In this document: positions 21,498 through 32,276 of the stretch, piece after piece | Layout: each line of letters begins with the position of its first letter | How positions within the stretch are numbered: the stretch's first letter is position 1 | Source of the DNA: Saccharum officinarum | Taxonomy: Eukaryota; Streptophyta; Magnoliopsida; Poales; Poaceae | DNA length: 64,000 nucleotides | Assembly: GCA_020631735.1 (NCBI GenBank) | Contig: CM036221.1 | Coordinates: 15,357,381 to 15,421,380, forward strand | Direction: 5' to 3' | Notes under the pieces: generated by a model | The model's database searches: none | The model's input: the letters and a program-made list of their open reading frames with translations, nothing else | What the model was told of the DNA's origin: nothing | Program-made: the position numbers and the translations under genes

Positions 21498-23393
21498 TGT
21501 AACACCTCAGGTGTTTAGCTCCTTAATTGCATTGCATTTGCATAAGCATAAGCAAGCATCATTCATTTCATGCATAAGCTTATAATATGTAAAACATGCT
21601 TTGGAAACATTGCCACATATGTTTATATTTCATGTGAAGTGAGAAGTGAGTAGTGTGCAAAACATAAGTACCTTATGTGCAATTTCCTTCGTGAGACATG
21701 TCAACCACTTTTAGTGTAACATAACTAGCAAGTGTTATGCAACACACTCATGCAACATGTGCAACATGGGCTTGCAACATTTGGGTGAAAGTATTGAAAT
21801 ACTTGTTCCAAAGAATGTGACACTAGGAACTTTGTGCAACCAATATGTAGAGTGGTTAATTAGGTCTTATAACACCTTAATTACATTTAGGGTAAGTAGT
21901 GGAGCAATGTTCATGTTGACCAAAATTACCAAATTGCCCTTCCAAATGTTGTTGACTAGGTTGGACCCCTAGAGTGCTCTGGTTTGACCAATTAAAAAGT
22001 CTAGTTTAGAGATCTTGCATGGAGGAGCAACCTTAAGCAAAGTTGTAGAGAATTTCATAAGGAACAAAAGTTCTAATATGGTCATCTCATGAAAATGACC
22101 AGAACATGCTCAAAAATGGCCCACAAGTCAGCTTGAGTGGTGATCTACACTTAGAAAAATTCTAAGTCTGGAAATTTGGACTTTTCAGTTTCATTGTACC
22201 CCACTTTGACACCTTATAACTCACAAACCAGGCCAAACCAGCCCTTGAGCCAATTGACAAAGTTGGAGCCCTCATGTAGCTCTACAACATTGCCAACATC
22301 AATCACGCCTGGTTCTCACTGGTTTGGGAGTTAATCGACGACGAAACTGCTCTGTCAGTCGAACGAGAACGACCTCCATTCAGTAAACGGCGACGCCTTG
22401 CAGCCGGCTCGCATCGTGGCGCTCGGGCAGAGCCCGGTGGCCGCGTGGCGCTCGCGCCCTGCCATCGCCTCCACGTCGCGAGCTCGCGCGCGTGAGTGAA
22501 GTGGGAGTCGACACCTCAGTCCCCATCACCCGCGCTCACTCTCCTTCCTCCTCCCTCTCGCTCTGGCCGGGTTCACCGAGGCGGAGAACGAAGGCGCCAT
22601 TGTCGCCGCAGCCGCTCTGTGCTCGTGCAAGCTCACTGTCACACCCCCATCCTCCAAATCCCGTCCACCGCTCCACCCGAATCCCCTCCACCTCCTCCAA
22701 CCGTGGCTTGACCGGATTGTGTCGAGGTGAGGGCGAATTTCGTTTTCCGCCACCGGAAGTCCTCGCCGGCGCACTGTCCGCGCGGCGGCTCACCGTGGCC
22801 AGCTCCCTACGGTCACCCTCCAGTCTTCCCGCTAAGTGTTCTGGGTTCCGGGGTGGGTAGAGCAGCCTAGGTGATGACGCTACCGGTTGGGATGGCCGGC
22901 ACACGCCGGAACACCGTCGTGTGCTGCCGCGCCATGGCCGCCGGTGCGGTGCTCACGCGGCCAGCGGCACTCACTCCACCTCTGTCCTCTTCCTTGGCAT
23001 GGAGAGGTCCGCCATGTCCTCAGCAAGCCGTAGTACACCTCACTTAGGTCCCTGGCCACCGGAGCTCGCCGGACCGTCACCGGGTGCCGCCTCCGAGCCG
23101 CGGTCGCCATGGCCGTCGGAGTTAGGTTGGGATAGGATCAGCCAAACTGGGTCTGGTCGATGCGGAGGGTCACGGGGAAGCCTTTGGTGCTCTTCCCGTC
23201 GCCGGAAGCGCCGTCGTCGGCGAGCTTGAGCTCGCCGGAGTCGCGGTCGTCTTCCCCCTTCGCTCCTCTCCCTCTGACCTGCGGGCCCGCGCTGTCAGCA
23301 CCCGCGCGCGCGCGGGATGGCTGAGCAGGCCGCGCGTGTGTCGCGGGCCGCGCGCGAGCGCCGTGGGCCGCGTCCTTTCCCGGGCCGGCCCAG

Positions 23394-23400
23394 TATAAAA
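23394..23400 (+). promoter_or_regulatory. Candidate TATA box of the chromovirus LTR
   Basis: TATAAAA follows directly on a ~1-kb CpG-rich block and precedes T-rich sequence. It is conserved in the 3' LTR at about 34844-34850. Transcription starting near 23430 would make R-U5 about 3 kb long. A TATA-less start further upstream in the GC-rich block is an alternative. Confidence 0.5.
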
Positions 23401-24636
23401 TGAGATCTTTTTCATTTTTATTTATTTTTGCTACAGAATTTTGGTTAAGTTTGCAAAGTGTAGATCTAGGGTTTTACTTGCTCAAAAATCATGAGATAAA
23501 TTTTGTTAGGATCTGCATGAGGTGTAGTATTTTAGAAAAATATGAGTTTGCTATGTGATGTTTAGTTTTGAGATATTTAAATAGGTCTTTGAAATGTGTT
23601 TTAAATCACATGCAAACTTGTTTAAATTATATCTTGAGTTTCAGTGTTCCAAAAATTATGAAATTTGGTGGGTAGGCTAATTTATACTTGCTCTAGCTCT
23701 GGTAAAAATTTGGACAGTAGTGCTTAAGTACTTTTCAAGTTATAATGCTATCTTGTTATTCTAGGAAATACTTAAATGAATTTTAGTAATTTTTCTACAT
23801 GTGCAATGTTCTTATAAATTTTTGGAGAATGTCTTGGTACCCTAGAGTGTCTAAGAAAATTAAGAAATCTGTTGTTTGACACTTTTTACTATGCTTTGTT
23901 ATTTATACAAAAATCAGCCTTTTTGGCTTAGGAATTTTGTGTAGAAAGTTTCTGTAAATAAATTGAGTTCAAAATTTTACAGTAGTCTCCTTTTGGGTCA
24001 GAGAGTCCCCTGTAATTTTTGTAGAATTTTAGGAGTAGTTTACATAAATGTTTGAAATTCCACTTAATTACTTAAGTAAATTAAGAAATGAGTTTAAATA
24101 AATATTCTAGGTGGGCACACCTTACTTTCTGGTGTTTTTGTGACCTTTGTGAACTTATAGTAGTATTAGTTTGGTCTTAGAGAATGTTTGCCCCATCAAT
24201 AAATATTTAATCTTTGCAATTTTAGGTTTTCTGGACAGCTGATAGTATTTCTAGGTTTGACCTTGGATAAAGGTGGTTGCTGGAAAACTTGTAAATACCA
24301 AAGTTATAGTAAAAATTGTAAATGAGCTTGTGTCAAAAATTGGGAGCATTTGGCTTAGTAGTTTGGGAGTTATTGCTGTTTAAAGTGACAGTCCAGAAGT
24401 GACTGCTCTCTGTTTAGAGAGAGCAGATTCTGGAACTTTGGGATTTCGATTAGGTAAACTTTGGAATTAAGTGCTGTGGTCTGAAAACAAATTGTGGTGT
24501 ATTTCTTAAGCTTTCCAGATTATTTTAGATCATATCTTTTGGAGTTAGGAATCCTCAGTTATGTCAGAATGTTTGAGCTGCTGTCCAGAATAACTTACTA
24601 TGGTAACCTAAATAATGTCACTCTTGTATTTATTAG

Positions 24637-25009
24637 GTGTTAGGGCCTTAACCGAAGAAGAACAGCTGTATCTTAGGCTGAGTAGCTTAGGTAAGTACTT
24701 CTTCACCGGAGAAGAGATTTGCACGTACTAATAAAATAACTTGAATAGAGTATTTTATTTCTGAAATGCATTTCATCCCGAGCATGTTGCACCTTTATGC
24801 ATCCATGATATTTATTGTGCATTCATGCAATAGGTGTACCGGAGGGGGTAACTCTCCTCGAGTTCGAGCCGGTGATTCCGGAGGAAATCCAGGACCAGCC
24901 GGAGCAGCTAGAGGAACCAGCCGGCGACGGAGCTCCTGTCGAAGATCTACCCGAGTGTCCTGACCACCGGCCTTCGACCTTTCTGAAAGGCAAGCCCGGT
25001 GCATGCTGA
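24637..25009 (+). CDS. Spliced ORF-like segment inside the LTR (two exons), unknown product
   Basis: Exon A, 24637-24690, reads VRALTEEEQLYLRLSSL. Its end is a strong donor (CTTAG|GTAAGTAC). Exon B starts at 24834 after ...GCAATAG and continues in frame as VPEGVTLLEFEPVIPEEIQD..., an acidic Pro/Glu-rich peptide, to a TGA at 25007-25009. Exon A is preceded by a pyrimidine-rich ...TATTTATTAG acceptor, implying an upstream exon that I could not place. Both junctions are phase 1. After AAAG (24989) comes GCAAGC, a possible GC-type donor, and the 3' LTR copy changes frame just after this point. No domain is recognised. It may be a 5' leader peptide or a captured host exon. Confidence 0.45.
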
Positions 25010-26496
25010 ACCTACTAATTTATAAATTAATCTTGAGTACTTTTAATTGTTTACTGCATTAAGTTGTAGGAGTTATATGAAAACACTTGTTGCATTATAC
25101 CTGTCCTTGTCCAGATATCGTACTTAATCCTATGTTAGGTTTAGGCACGTGTCAATGCTTAGCCCTGCTTAGTACGGTAGAAGTCGGGTGATTTCCGGTC
25201 ATCCGCGAGATGTAGGAAGGAGTCACGAGTGGCTTTATGGCTATCGTGGATGGAACCATGCTTAAAAATGAAATTGAGACCGGGCGGGAGTTTGATAGTA
25301 CAGCCGCAAGACACTTCACGTCTTGGGTGTGGAGCTATGCCCATCTGAGTCGTTTAAGGACCGATTCGCTGTACGTCCTTGAGTCATGTTGAACGCAGTC
25401 TAACACTTAGTTGGCCGGATAAGTCGTTCCGACCGCGAAGCCGAGTAATGTGGTTCAGGCCGGGAATCGAATGGTAGGTTGCTTCTTGGAGGAGAGAAAG
25501 GATGTGCTTGGGGACATTGGCGTGAGACCAAGGGGGGTTAGAGTCCCTATCACCTGGCAGAGTGTCGCCCTTGGGGTCGCGACATTATTCGGACCCGCGA
25601 TTCCTGAATCATATGAAAAGGTGGCCTATGCGACCCTGGCAGGGGTCTGCACGGTGAGTGTTAGAAATACCCCTCCAACTGGATAGGAATTCGATTCGAA
25701 TCGCCGTCGCTCCCGGTTAGTGAGCACTTGACTTGAGCAGCGGCAACGTAGATCTCATTAAATAAACTGGTGGTTAAGGGAATGATACAATGTTGCCATA
25801 ATGATATACCTGCTATGGATATAATAATCATGTTGTTTGATTATAATCAAGTGCATGTTTAGTACAGGTGCTAAGATAGATGACAGGTAAATGCTAAAAA
25901 TAACTGCTAGTACAGGTTATAAGAGTTTCAATTACTTATGCCTTTATGCAAAATGTTATGTCAGCTAGCCCCTTGTGTAAGCCTTGCATAATCCTTGGTG
26001 TCATCTTATTTCTGGTTTTCGACGGGTAAGTCTAGCTGAGTACATTCCAGTACTCAGGGTTTATTCCCTCCTGTTGCAGATGATATGCTCTATCAAGGCT
26101 TCTGCAAAACTTGTCTCCACCCTGCGGGTGAAGAAGACTAGATCACTTGGGCGTGATCATCTTTTATGTACTTTCCTCATGCTGTTGCGGGTTGTTGATC
26201 ATCAAGACTGGCAGTAGTTAAACAACTGGTGTGCGTTTGCTTCCGCTACTTTTATAAACTTGGTTTGTAATAATTGCGACTCCGTATGTGTAAACTTATT
26301 TCAGAACTACTTGTAAAATGTAACGTATGATGTTGTATGTCGAATGATGCGATCCTGGTTGTAAGCAAGTTGGTTTGAAATTCTTCGTGGTTTCGATTGA
26401 CTACCGGGATTATATGGGCTCAAGTTCGAAAATTTGAGCACTTCGGTGCTTGTTTTTGTACTTGTGCTCTTATAATTTGGTCGGTTCTGTTACAGC

Positions 26497-26508
26497 TGGT
26501 ACCGGAGC
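26497..26508 (+). other. Primer binding site of the chromovirus
   Basis: TGGTACCGGAGC starts two bases after the LTR end. It matches the initiator-methionine tRNA complement with two differences from the usual TGGTATCAGAGC. Confidence 0.75.
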
Positions 26509-27114
26509 ATAATTCAACATTAAACACATCATATGAGTATTTAAAAACAAAAGTATTTGATTATGAAAAAGGGTTAAAACACTAAAAATTATGTTTAGGT
26601 ATGCCAGTGATCACATCCCTTAGCCCAAATAAGGACTCTTAGGTGGCTTATTATAAAGACTAACTTGGGGGCCTTGTTTGTTTTTGTTTCGTCGTCCATA
26701 CGGCGTGATATTGTATGGATGCCATCCACTTGGGTGGTAATGTATGGATCAATTGCCTCGACGCTCTGGTAAGTGTGAGTTGTGAGAGCATGATCGTTCA
26801 ACCGACGATCTAGGGGAGAGTAGTTTTGGTGACTTGCATACTTACATGTTTTAACCATGTAATTACGTAAGCACTTAATTGTGGGAACCTTTATATCGGG
26901 TAGCTTTGATACTGAAGTATATACATCAGGGGATGTGTATATGGAAAGTATTTAAATTTCTGCTTTCTTGTGTGCATATATTGGGAAACTGTGGGCTGAA
27001 ATGAGGTTTTCTGCAGGTACACTAACAGCGTAACGAGTAGACCGATAGTTTCGCTTATATGAGAGAACGTATATATGCCACCGTCTAGCGTTAGAACTTT
27101 AGGTTTCTACTAAG

Positions 27115-27264
27115 GTGAGAGGGCGTACGGAGCGTGCATGCATCATGTTTAATTATATCATACACATCATTTACTCCCTCCTTAAAAATTTTTGTACTCC
27201 CAACTAAATTAAATTTCGTATCCCCTAAATGATCCTCACTTTAAGTCGTGTCTTGTTGCTACAG
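27115..27264 (+). other. Predicted intron in the chromovirus leader
   Basis: A donor CTAAG|GTGAGAG and an acceptor CTTGTTGCTACAG bound a 150-nt, T-rich stretch. Splicing would place the downstream exon exactly at the codon before the H3-like Ala1. A similar acceptor (CATTTTGCAG) abuts the gag ATG at 28549, so alternative acceptor use could separate the two ORFs. Confidence 0.5.
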
Positions 27265-27885
27265 ATAGCCCGTACCAAGAGGACCGCTCGCAAGTCCACT
27301 GGGGGCAGGGCACCTCGTCACCAGCTCGCTCCACGTGAGCCCCGCCCTGAGCCTACTGAGGTGGAAAGGCTGAGGGCAGAGTTGGCTGAAGTGACTGCTG
27401 CCAGGAATGCAGCGCGCCAGCAACTGGAGCAAGTGATTCGTGATCGTGACCAGGAAACCCTTGCAGTCCAGAGATTGACAGTAGCAAACCGCAACTGTCA
27501 ACGCATGCTGGTCCGTGTCATGAACCAGAGGGATGAAGCCTGGCACGAAGAGAACGTTCTGAGAGCTCGTCAGTTTGAGCTCGAGCAACAGTTGGAGAAT
27601 GCTGAAGAATACAATGACAACCTTCATGAAGAAGTGCATCGCCTGAACAACCAGCTTAATCCTCTGCTACCCAGAAACCACAACGTAGATGAGGACATGG
27701 ATTCAGGGATCTTCATGGCTGAAGATGATGATGAAGTGGAGGTCAATGGACCTCAAGATGCCGCACCAGAAGAAGCACTAGAAGAAGAACCCGAAGAAGA
27801 AGAAGAAGAAGAAGAGGAGTTAGAGCCTGTTAGTGATGAGGACGGCGAGGAGATCCTTGACACCGACTCGGAGGACGATGCTTAG
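27229..27885 (+). CDS. Extra ORF upstream of gag: histone H3 tail mimic, coiled coil, acidic tail
   Basis: This 218-residue frame (from the ATG at 27229) contains ARTKRTARKSTGG from 27268, then RAPRHQLAPRE. It matches the first 21 residues of histone H3 except Q5R, K14R and K18H. R2, T3, K4, R8, K9, S10, T11 and R17 are kept. After the tail comes a Glu/Arg/Gln-rich region (about residues 45-145: VERLRAELAEVTAARNAARQ...) that looks like a long coiled coil. A C-terminal acidic run (poly-Glu, then DTDSEDDA) follows. No globular histone fold is present. Just before Ala1 is ATA where H3 genes have ATG, so a free H3-like N-terminus would need another start or processing; with the 27229 ATG the tail carries 13 extra residues. 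It lies between PBS and gag in the same sense. Role inferred: chromatin mimicry or binding of histone-tail readers. Confidence 0.8.
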   Translation: MILTLSRVLLLQIARTKRTARKSTGGRAPRHQLAPREPRPEPTEVERLRAELAEVTAARNAARQQLEQVIRDRDQETLAVQRLTVANRNCQRMLVRVMNQRDEAWHEENVLRARQFELEQQLENAEEYNDNLHEEVHRLNNQLNPLLPRNHNVDEDMDSGIFMAEDDDEVEVNGPQDAAPEEALEEEPEEEEEEEEELEPVSDEDGEEILDTDSEDDA

Positions 27886-28548
27886 AGTAGTTATCACGTA
27901 GCTATAATGTTAGGGTTGTCTTTTGTGCCCTCCCTGTGTTGGAGTGAGGCTTTGTAATAACTTGACTTTTCGGATGTAAGGTCGAACCCTATGTTTCCTG
28001 GATGTTTAGTTGGAACCTATTAATTTCGATCGCAATTGGATGTCTTATTGTGTTGCGTTCGATGATGGTGTCACGATTAGTACCCTTCGGTGCCGCGACG
28101 AAATCGAGGGCCTCCTATGGCGCGCGACATAAGGCTGTGCTGCTTGGCACGCGCTGGTATCGAGGTGGCTAGTCATGATCCACCATGGAACTCTACCGTT
28201 GAGAAGTCTCTTTGTGATCAGTTTGAAGTAGCCTTTCTTAGTCAACTAAACACTTTGAAACTGAATCCAAGTGCCGGGCAATAGATCAAAAATCATGTAG
28301 ATTTTAACGTAAACGGTTCAGTAACTGCTGTGCTCCTTGTGTGTGAGCCTTTATCAAAGTACATCTTGTTGGACTCTCTCGCATGATTGCGCCAATTGAT
28401 CCGCTTGAATGGATTGTGCGGTTGTGATGAATTATTGTGCCATGAGTATTTTGAGAAGTCTATTTCATGAAGTCAGTTTGACATATTTACAATAATTCAT
28501 CTACAAATTTCCCACATCGTCAGTGCTCATTGGCTATGCATTTTGCAG

Positions 28549-31500
28549 ATGTCGTACAATCTTCGTCGGGGTCATGGCAATGAGGATGAGGAACAGCCAC
28601 CCCCTCCACCACCACCTACCCCGGCTGAGTTAATGCAGACCGTGGTCGAAGGGCAGCGCATGCTGGCAGATGCTATGCGCCAGCTTGCCAACCGGGAGGC
28701 TCGTCCTGGCCGCCAGGGCCCAGAACCCAATCAATACAGTGATTTCAAGGACTTTCTTGATACTAAGCCCCCGCTCTTTAAGGAGGCGGAGGAACCACTG
28801 CAAGCTGATGAGTGGTTGAATACTATTGAGCAAAAGTTTCGTCTGCTTCGCCTGACTGATGAGCTAAAGACTGAATATGCTTCTCATCAATTGCATGGTC
28901 CAGCGGGTATCTGGTGGAGCCACTATCGTTCCACACTGCCTGCAAATGTCCCGATTGCTTGGGACCAGTTCAAGGCCGCATTCCGTGAGATCTATATTCC
29001 TCCAGGTCTTATGGCTATCAAGCACATAGAATTCATGAGGCTGTCAAAGAGAAATAAAAGTTTGACTGAATATCTACAATCTTTCAACAACCTGGCAAGG
29101 TATGCCACAGAGTTTGTGGATACCGATTCCAAGAAAATTGCTAGCTTTAAAAGAGGCCTCGGCCCAAAGTTGATGAAGACTATGGGCACTAGCAAGTGCA
29201 CTACTTTCAATGAATTTATCAGTGATGCTCTGACTCAAGAGAACAACAATGCTATCTATTCTGCCTCTAAGAGCCGCAAAAGGGCCATTGAGGCGAGTGC
29301 TTCACAGTCTCGAGCTCCAGCTGCCCCGAGGGCTCCTCCTCGCCCTCCTGCCACGAATGCTAAGTTCCGTCCTCCACAAAAGAAGGCGCCAGTGAAGACT
29401 GGGTTTCGTAAGGCATATACGGTGGCCCTGCCAAAGAGTAATTCGGGCCAAGGCAGCTCCAGTGTCCCTCCTAGCAACATGCCTTGCTGGAACTGCAACA
29501 AGCCAGGCCATTGGTCTAGAAACTGTCCTTACCCCAAGAAGAATGTCAACCAAGGTGGCCATCAGGGGCACGCTCATTATAACAGTATCGAGGAAATTCC
29601 ATCTGGTGAGGTTGTCACTGCTGGTAAGTTCCTAGTTGACCAACACCCTGCAGTGGTACTTTTTGATTCAGGTGCTTCGCATTCCTTTATCAGTCCTAAG
29701 TTTGCATCAGAGTTTGCACACAAATTGCATACTGTCGAAGGTGGGGGTTATTGTATTAGCGCAGCAAGTGGGAATATTTCCACAAATAAAGTAGTGGGGA
29801 ATCTTGAGCTTGAGATAGAAGGGCGAAAGTACTCGCTTGCCTTAGTGGTTTTGCCGGGCTTAGGCATAGATGTTATCTTGGGCATGAATTGGATGAGTCA
29901 GAATGGGGTACTCATTGATACATCCACTCGGGTAGTTATGCTCAGAGATCCTACAGATCAAAAGGGTTTTCTGGTACAACTTCCTAGAAAAGTTGATTTG
30001 TCTGGGGAAGTACATGCTGTGCAAGCCAAGGCGATGGCTGAAATTCCCATAGTAAATGAGTTTCCGGACGTTTTTCCCGATGATTTGCCGGGGCTCCCTC
30101 CGGATCGGGATGTGGAATTTAAAATTGAGTTGTTGCCTGGCACGGCGCCCATCTCTAGGAGACCCTATAGGATGCCTCCAAATGAACTCGCTGAACTTAA
30201 GGTGCAATTGAATGAACTTTTAAAGAAGGGGTTGATTCGTCCTAGTTCGTCTCCGTGGGGATGTCCTGCTATCTTTGTAAAGAAGAAAGATCAGTCGTTG
30301 CGGATGTGCGTAGATTATAGACCTCTCAATGCAGTCACTGTCAAAAATAAGTACCCTCTACCGCGCATCGACATCTTGTTCGATCAGTTGTCTAAAGCTA
30401 AAGTTTTCTCCAAGATCGATCTAAGATCTGGCTACCATCAAATTAAAATCCGCCCGGAAGATGTTCCAAAAACTGCCTTCTCTACCAGATACGGTCTTTA
30501 CGAGTATCTTGTTATGTCTTTCGGCTTGACAAATGCCCCCGCACACTTCATGTACTTGATGAATTCGGTGTTTATGCCTGAATTGGACAAGTTTGTGGTG
30601 GTATTTATTGATGACATCCTGATATATTCTGTGAATGAGGAGGATCACGCTGAACATCTGCGTATAGTCCTCACAAGACTGCGTGAACATCAACTTTATG
30701 CAAAGTTCAGTAAGTGCGAATTCTGGCTTCAAGAAGTACCTTTCCTTGGGCATGTGTTGTCCGATGGAGGAATTATGGTGGACCCCGCCAAGGTACAGGA
30801 AGTACTGAACTGGAAGGCTCCTATCTCGGTTCACGAGGTCCGGAGTTTTCTTGGTTTGGCTGGCTATTATCGTCGCTTCATCCCGGATTTCTCCAAAATA
30901 GCCAAGCCAATGACTCGGTTGCTGCAGAAAGACACCAGGTTTGTCTGGACTCCTGAGTGTGATGCGGCTTTTCACCAACTGCGAACCCTCCTAACCTCAG
31001 CTCCGGTTTTGGCACAACCGGATATTGAGAAACCATTTGATGTTTATTGTGATGCCTCAGGCATAGGTTTGGGAGGTGTTCTGATGCAGGAAGGCCGAGT
31101 AATTGCATATACCTCTCGACAACTTCAGAAACATGAGGTGAATTATCCAACACATGACTTAGAACTCGCCGCGGTTGTGCATGCTTTGAAAGCCTGGCGA
31201 CACTATCTGTTGGGCAATGTTTGTAATATCTATACAGACCACAAAAGTCTCAAATACATCTTCACCCAACCCGAGTTAAATATGCGTCAAAGAAGATGGC
31301 TCGAGTTGATTAAGGATTATAACCTTCAAGTGCACTATCATCCTGGCAAGGCAAATGTGGTTGCGGATGCTTTAAGCCGTAAGTCTCATTGCCATTCCTT
31401 AGTTGAAACTGATTTTCATCGATCTCGCCTTCTACATCCAGCAGTCTTGTACAACATCACTGTCAGTTGTACTCTCAAAAGCAGAATTATTGAGCTCCAA

Positions 31501-32136
31501 AAGACTGACACTGGTATATTCCACATCAAGCGTAAGATGAAAGAGCAAGAAACTACACAGTTCAGGGTAGATGAAGAGGGTGTACTATGGTTTAAGGATA
31601 GGTTAGTTGTGCCTAAGGACCGGGAGCTTCGAAATGATATTATGTCTGAAGCACACTCCTCTAAGTTGTCCATCCATCCTGACAGCAATAAGATGTATTA
31701 TGATTTGAAGCCATACTATTGGTGGACCAAGATGCGGAAAGAGATAGCTGCATATGTGGCTAGGTGTGACACCTGCTGCAGAGTTAAAGCTGTGCACATG
31801 AAAGCTGGGTTGCTTCAACCACTTTCTATCCCAGGTTGGAAATGGGAAGAGATAAGTATGGATTTCATTGTCGGTCTTCCTCCTACTGTCAAAAATCATA
31901 ATTCCATCTGGGTAATTGTGGATCGTTTGACCAAATCAGCTCACTTCATTCCAGTTAGAGTGGACTATCGTCCCACTGACTATGCTGAGTTGTATTTCAA
32001 TCAGATAGTCCGGCTCCATGGGATACCTCCTACTATCATATCTGACCGTGGTCCCCAGTTCACTGCTCGCTTTTGGGAGCACTTGCATCACCTTCTGGGA
32101 ACCAAGTTAGTGAGAAGCTCTGCTTATCACCCCTAG
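28549..32136 (+). pseudogene. Chromovirus gag-pol polyprotein, ended by a premature stop in integrase
   Basis: A continuous 1195-residue frame starts at the ATG at 28549, directly after a CAG acceptor-like sequence. In order: a Pro-rich N-terminus; retrotransposon gag ([15 protein letters not shown]); CCHC knuckle [14 protein letters not shown] (~313); protease with DSGASHSF (~373); RT with FIDDILIYS (~688); RNase H with VYCDASG (~835); integrase zinc-binding region and core with DFIVGLPP (~1105) and SDRGPQFT (~1166). A TAG at 32134-32136 cuts the integrase core just before its catalytic glutamate. It is followed by at least one frame change before 32277. Everything upstream looks intact, so gag, protease, RT and RNase H could be made, but not full integrase. 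Confidence 0.92.
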
Positions 32137-32276
32137 ACATCAGGACAGACGGAACGGGTTAACCAAATCTTGGAGGACTGTTGCGGGCATGTGTCATTTC
32201 ATCCAAGGGTTCTTGGGAAAAATAGTTACCTCTAGCCGAGTTTTCGTACAATAATAGTTATCAAGAGAGTATTAAG

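Larger units (their letters stand above)
21498..26494 (+). repeat. 5' LTR of the chromovirus
   Basis: The LTR is 4997 bp, bounded by TGTAACA and TGTTACA. It has distinct blocks: an AT-rich start, a GC-rich CpG-dense block (about 22370-23390) ending in a TATA box, a long T-rich intron-like stretch (23400-24636), two exon-like segments (24637-24690 and 24834-24989), then AT-rich sequence. A 5-kb LTR is at the long end for this lineage. Confidence 0.93.

Noticed and set aside
22492..22860. 122-residue frame in the GC-rich LTR block
   Set aside because: Pro/Ser/Arg-rich translation of a CpG-rich promoter-like region, repeated in the 3' LTR; no domain or supporting signal.
25450..25686. 78-residue frame in the LTR
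   Set aside because: Present in both LTRs but without a motif or flanking splice sites; probably non-coding U5 sequence.
27268..27330. A genuine histone H3 gene
   Set aside because: Only the tail is present; the histone fold is absent and the ORF sits between an LTR and gag.
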